From NCBI GenBank assembly GCA_030639555.1, contig DAOWCM010000071.1:1-9118 (forward strand): 9,118 nt of DNA, in the 5' to 3' direction. Below, piece after piece: positions 8,105 through 9,118 of the stretch (the first letter of the stretch is position 1; every line of letters starts with the position of its first letter). Made by a program: the position numbers and the translations under genes. The DNA comes from Candidatus Eiseniibacteriota bacterium (GTDB taxonomy: Bacteria; Joyebacterota; Joyebacteria; Joyebacterales; Joyebacteraceae). The notes beneath the pieces are model-generated. The model was given only the letters and a program-made list of their open reading frames with translations, was not told the DNA's origin and did not search any database.

Positions 8105-9118
8105 CGTGACTCCTCCTCCGGATATTCCCTGGGCTCCTCCCGGCCTGCGAGCACCTCGAGCGCGCCCGAAGCCAACGACTCGAGCTCGTTCTCTCCGGGC
8201 AGGACCATCTTGTCCGCTATGAATGAGACGCGGCCGTCGACGAGTTCGATCAGATAGTCGGAATGCGCCATCGATCCCGTGTAGACGACGGCGTCGACTG
8301 AGCCCTTCAGGACAGAGGCCATCCCGGCGATCTCCTTCGCGATCTGGTAGGCCATCGCCTCAACAACCTCGCGCGCCTTGTTGTCGCCGCTCATCGCGCG
8401 GTCCGCGACGGAGCGGAAGTCATTTGTTCCCACGTAGGACGTCAGACCGCTCTCGCGGAGGATGATGCGCTGCATCCTCTCGATCGGGACGCCTTCTCTC
8501 TTCATGTAGTCGAGCATCTCGATCAGTGGAAGTCCGCCCGCCCGCTCCGGCGAGAACGGCCCGCCCGATGCCGCGTTGTTGACGTCGATCATCCGCCCTC
8601 TAAGCAGGGGCGTGATGGATATGCCGCTCCCCAGATGCGCGACGATGAGGTTCACCTCGTTCAAGGGGCGGCCCAGCAGCTTCGCTGCCTTCCGCGCCGT
8701 CGCCTTGGTGTTCAGGGCGTGCCCCAGGCTCTTCCGCGCGATGTCCTTGTGACCGGAGTAGCGGGCTATGGAATCAAACTCGTCGACCGACACCGGATCG
8801 ACTATGAAGGCCCTGCCACCCAGGTCCTTGACCAGCGCATCCGCCAGGAGCGCTCCGAGGTTGGAGGCGTGCTGGCCCTGGTAGCCCACGCGCGCGTCTG
8901 CCAGCAGCTGCTCGTTGACGTCGTAGGTCCCGCTCGGAATCGAGCGCAGGAGCCCTCCCCGCCCGACGATGGCGTCGAACGGCTCACTGGTCTGCCCGCT
9001 CTCCTCGAGCGCGCGCTCGATGGCGTCCTTCCGGTAATCGAGCTGGCAGGCGTACTCGAGCGGCGCATTCGGCGGACAGAGCGTGTCGAGCTCCTCACGC
9101 GAGTGCTCGATGGTCGCC
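8101..9118 (-). CDS. buk: Butyrate kinase (5' end outside window)
   Basis: The frame stays open from the stop TGA at 8101-8103 to the right edge, showing 338 residues. Given a usual length near 355-360, only about 20-25 N-terminal residues, including the first phosphate-binding loop, are missing. An internal GTG at 8889 is not the true start, because clear family sequence lies upstream of it: EELDTL, YRKDAI, VGRGGLL and SGTYDVNEQLL. Further family segments are GQHASNLG, FIVDPVSVDEF, NLIVAHLGSGISI, MIDVNNAASGGPFSPERAGG and VVYTGSMAHSD. It belongs to the acetate/sugar kinase/Hsp70 actin fold and converts an acyl phosphate plus ADP to the free acid plus ATP, in the cytosol. It precedes and overlaps ptb by four bases. 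This kinase-first order is the reverse of the ptb-buk order in Clostridium acetobutylicum. Branched-chain acid kinase activity cannot be excluded. Confidence 0.95.

Overview
This is a GC-rich bacterial chromosome segment. Every gene except a recombinase fragment at the left edge lies on the minus strand, so the genes read from right to left. Three tRNA genes carry an encoded CCA end. The gene set is housekeeping plus acyl-phosphate metabolism and looks like an uncultured or poorly sampled bacterial lineage. I cannot name the phylum from the sequence; a Gram-negative group outside the classic Proteobacteria is only a guess.

In transcription order, right to left: (1) butyrate kinase (5' end cut by the window edge), overlapping by ATGA with phosphate butyryltransferase. 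Together these convert an acyl-CoA to the free acid plus ATP. (2) A tRNA-Leu(UAG) whose first base is the last base of the phosphotransferase stop codon. (3) A protein quality-control block: trigger factor (nascent-chain chaperone), ClpP (peptidase) and Lon (AAA+ protease). The usual clpX between clpP and lon is absent; a 182-base non-coding gap stands there. (4) A strong intrinsic terminator after lon. (5) The ribosome-assembly GTPase EngB/YsxC and a class V PLP aminotransferase. (6) tRNA-Lys(UUU) and tRNA-Glu(UUC).

At the left edge, on the plus strand and facing the tRNA genes, is the C-terminal end of a large serine recombinase. Its reading frame runs into the 3' half of tRNA-Glu. This looks like one edge of an integrated element abutting the 3' end of a tRNA gene, the classical place for a genomic island. 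The island body would lie left of the window.

The most interesting points are the recombinase/tRNA-Glu junction, a ClpP whose catalytic aspartate position reads asparagine (Ser98, His123, Asn172), and the missing clpX. I found no CRISPR array, insertion sequence with inverted repeats, or clearly novel multi-gene system. Most of the window is ordinary core genome.
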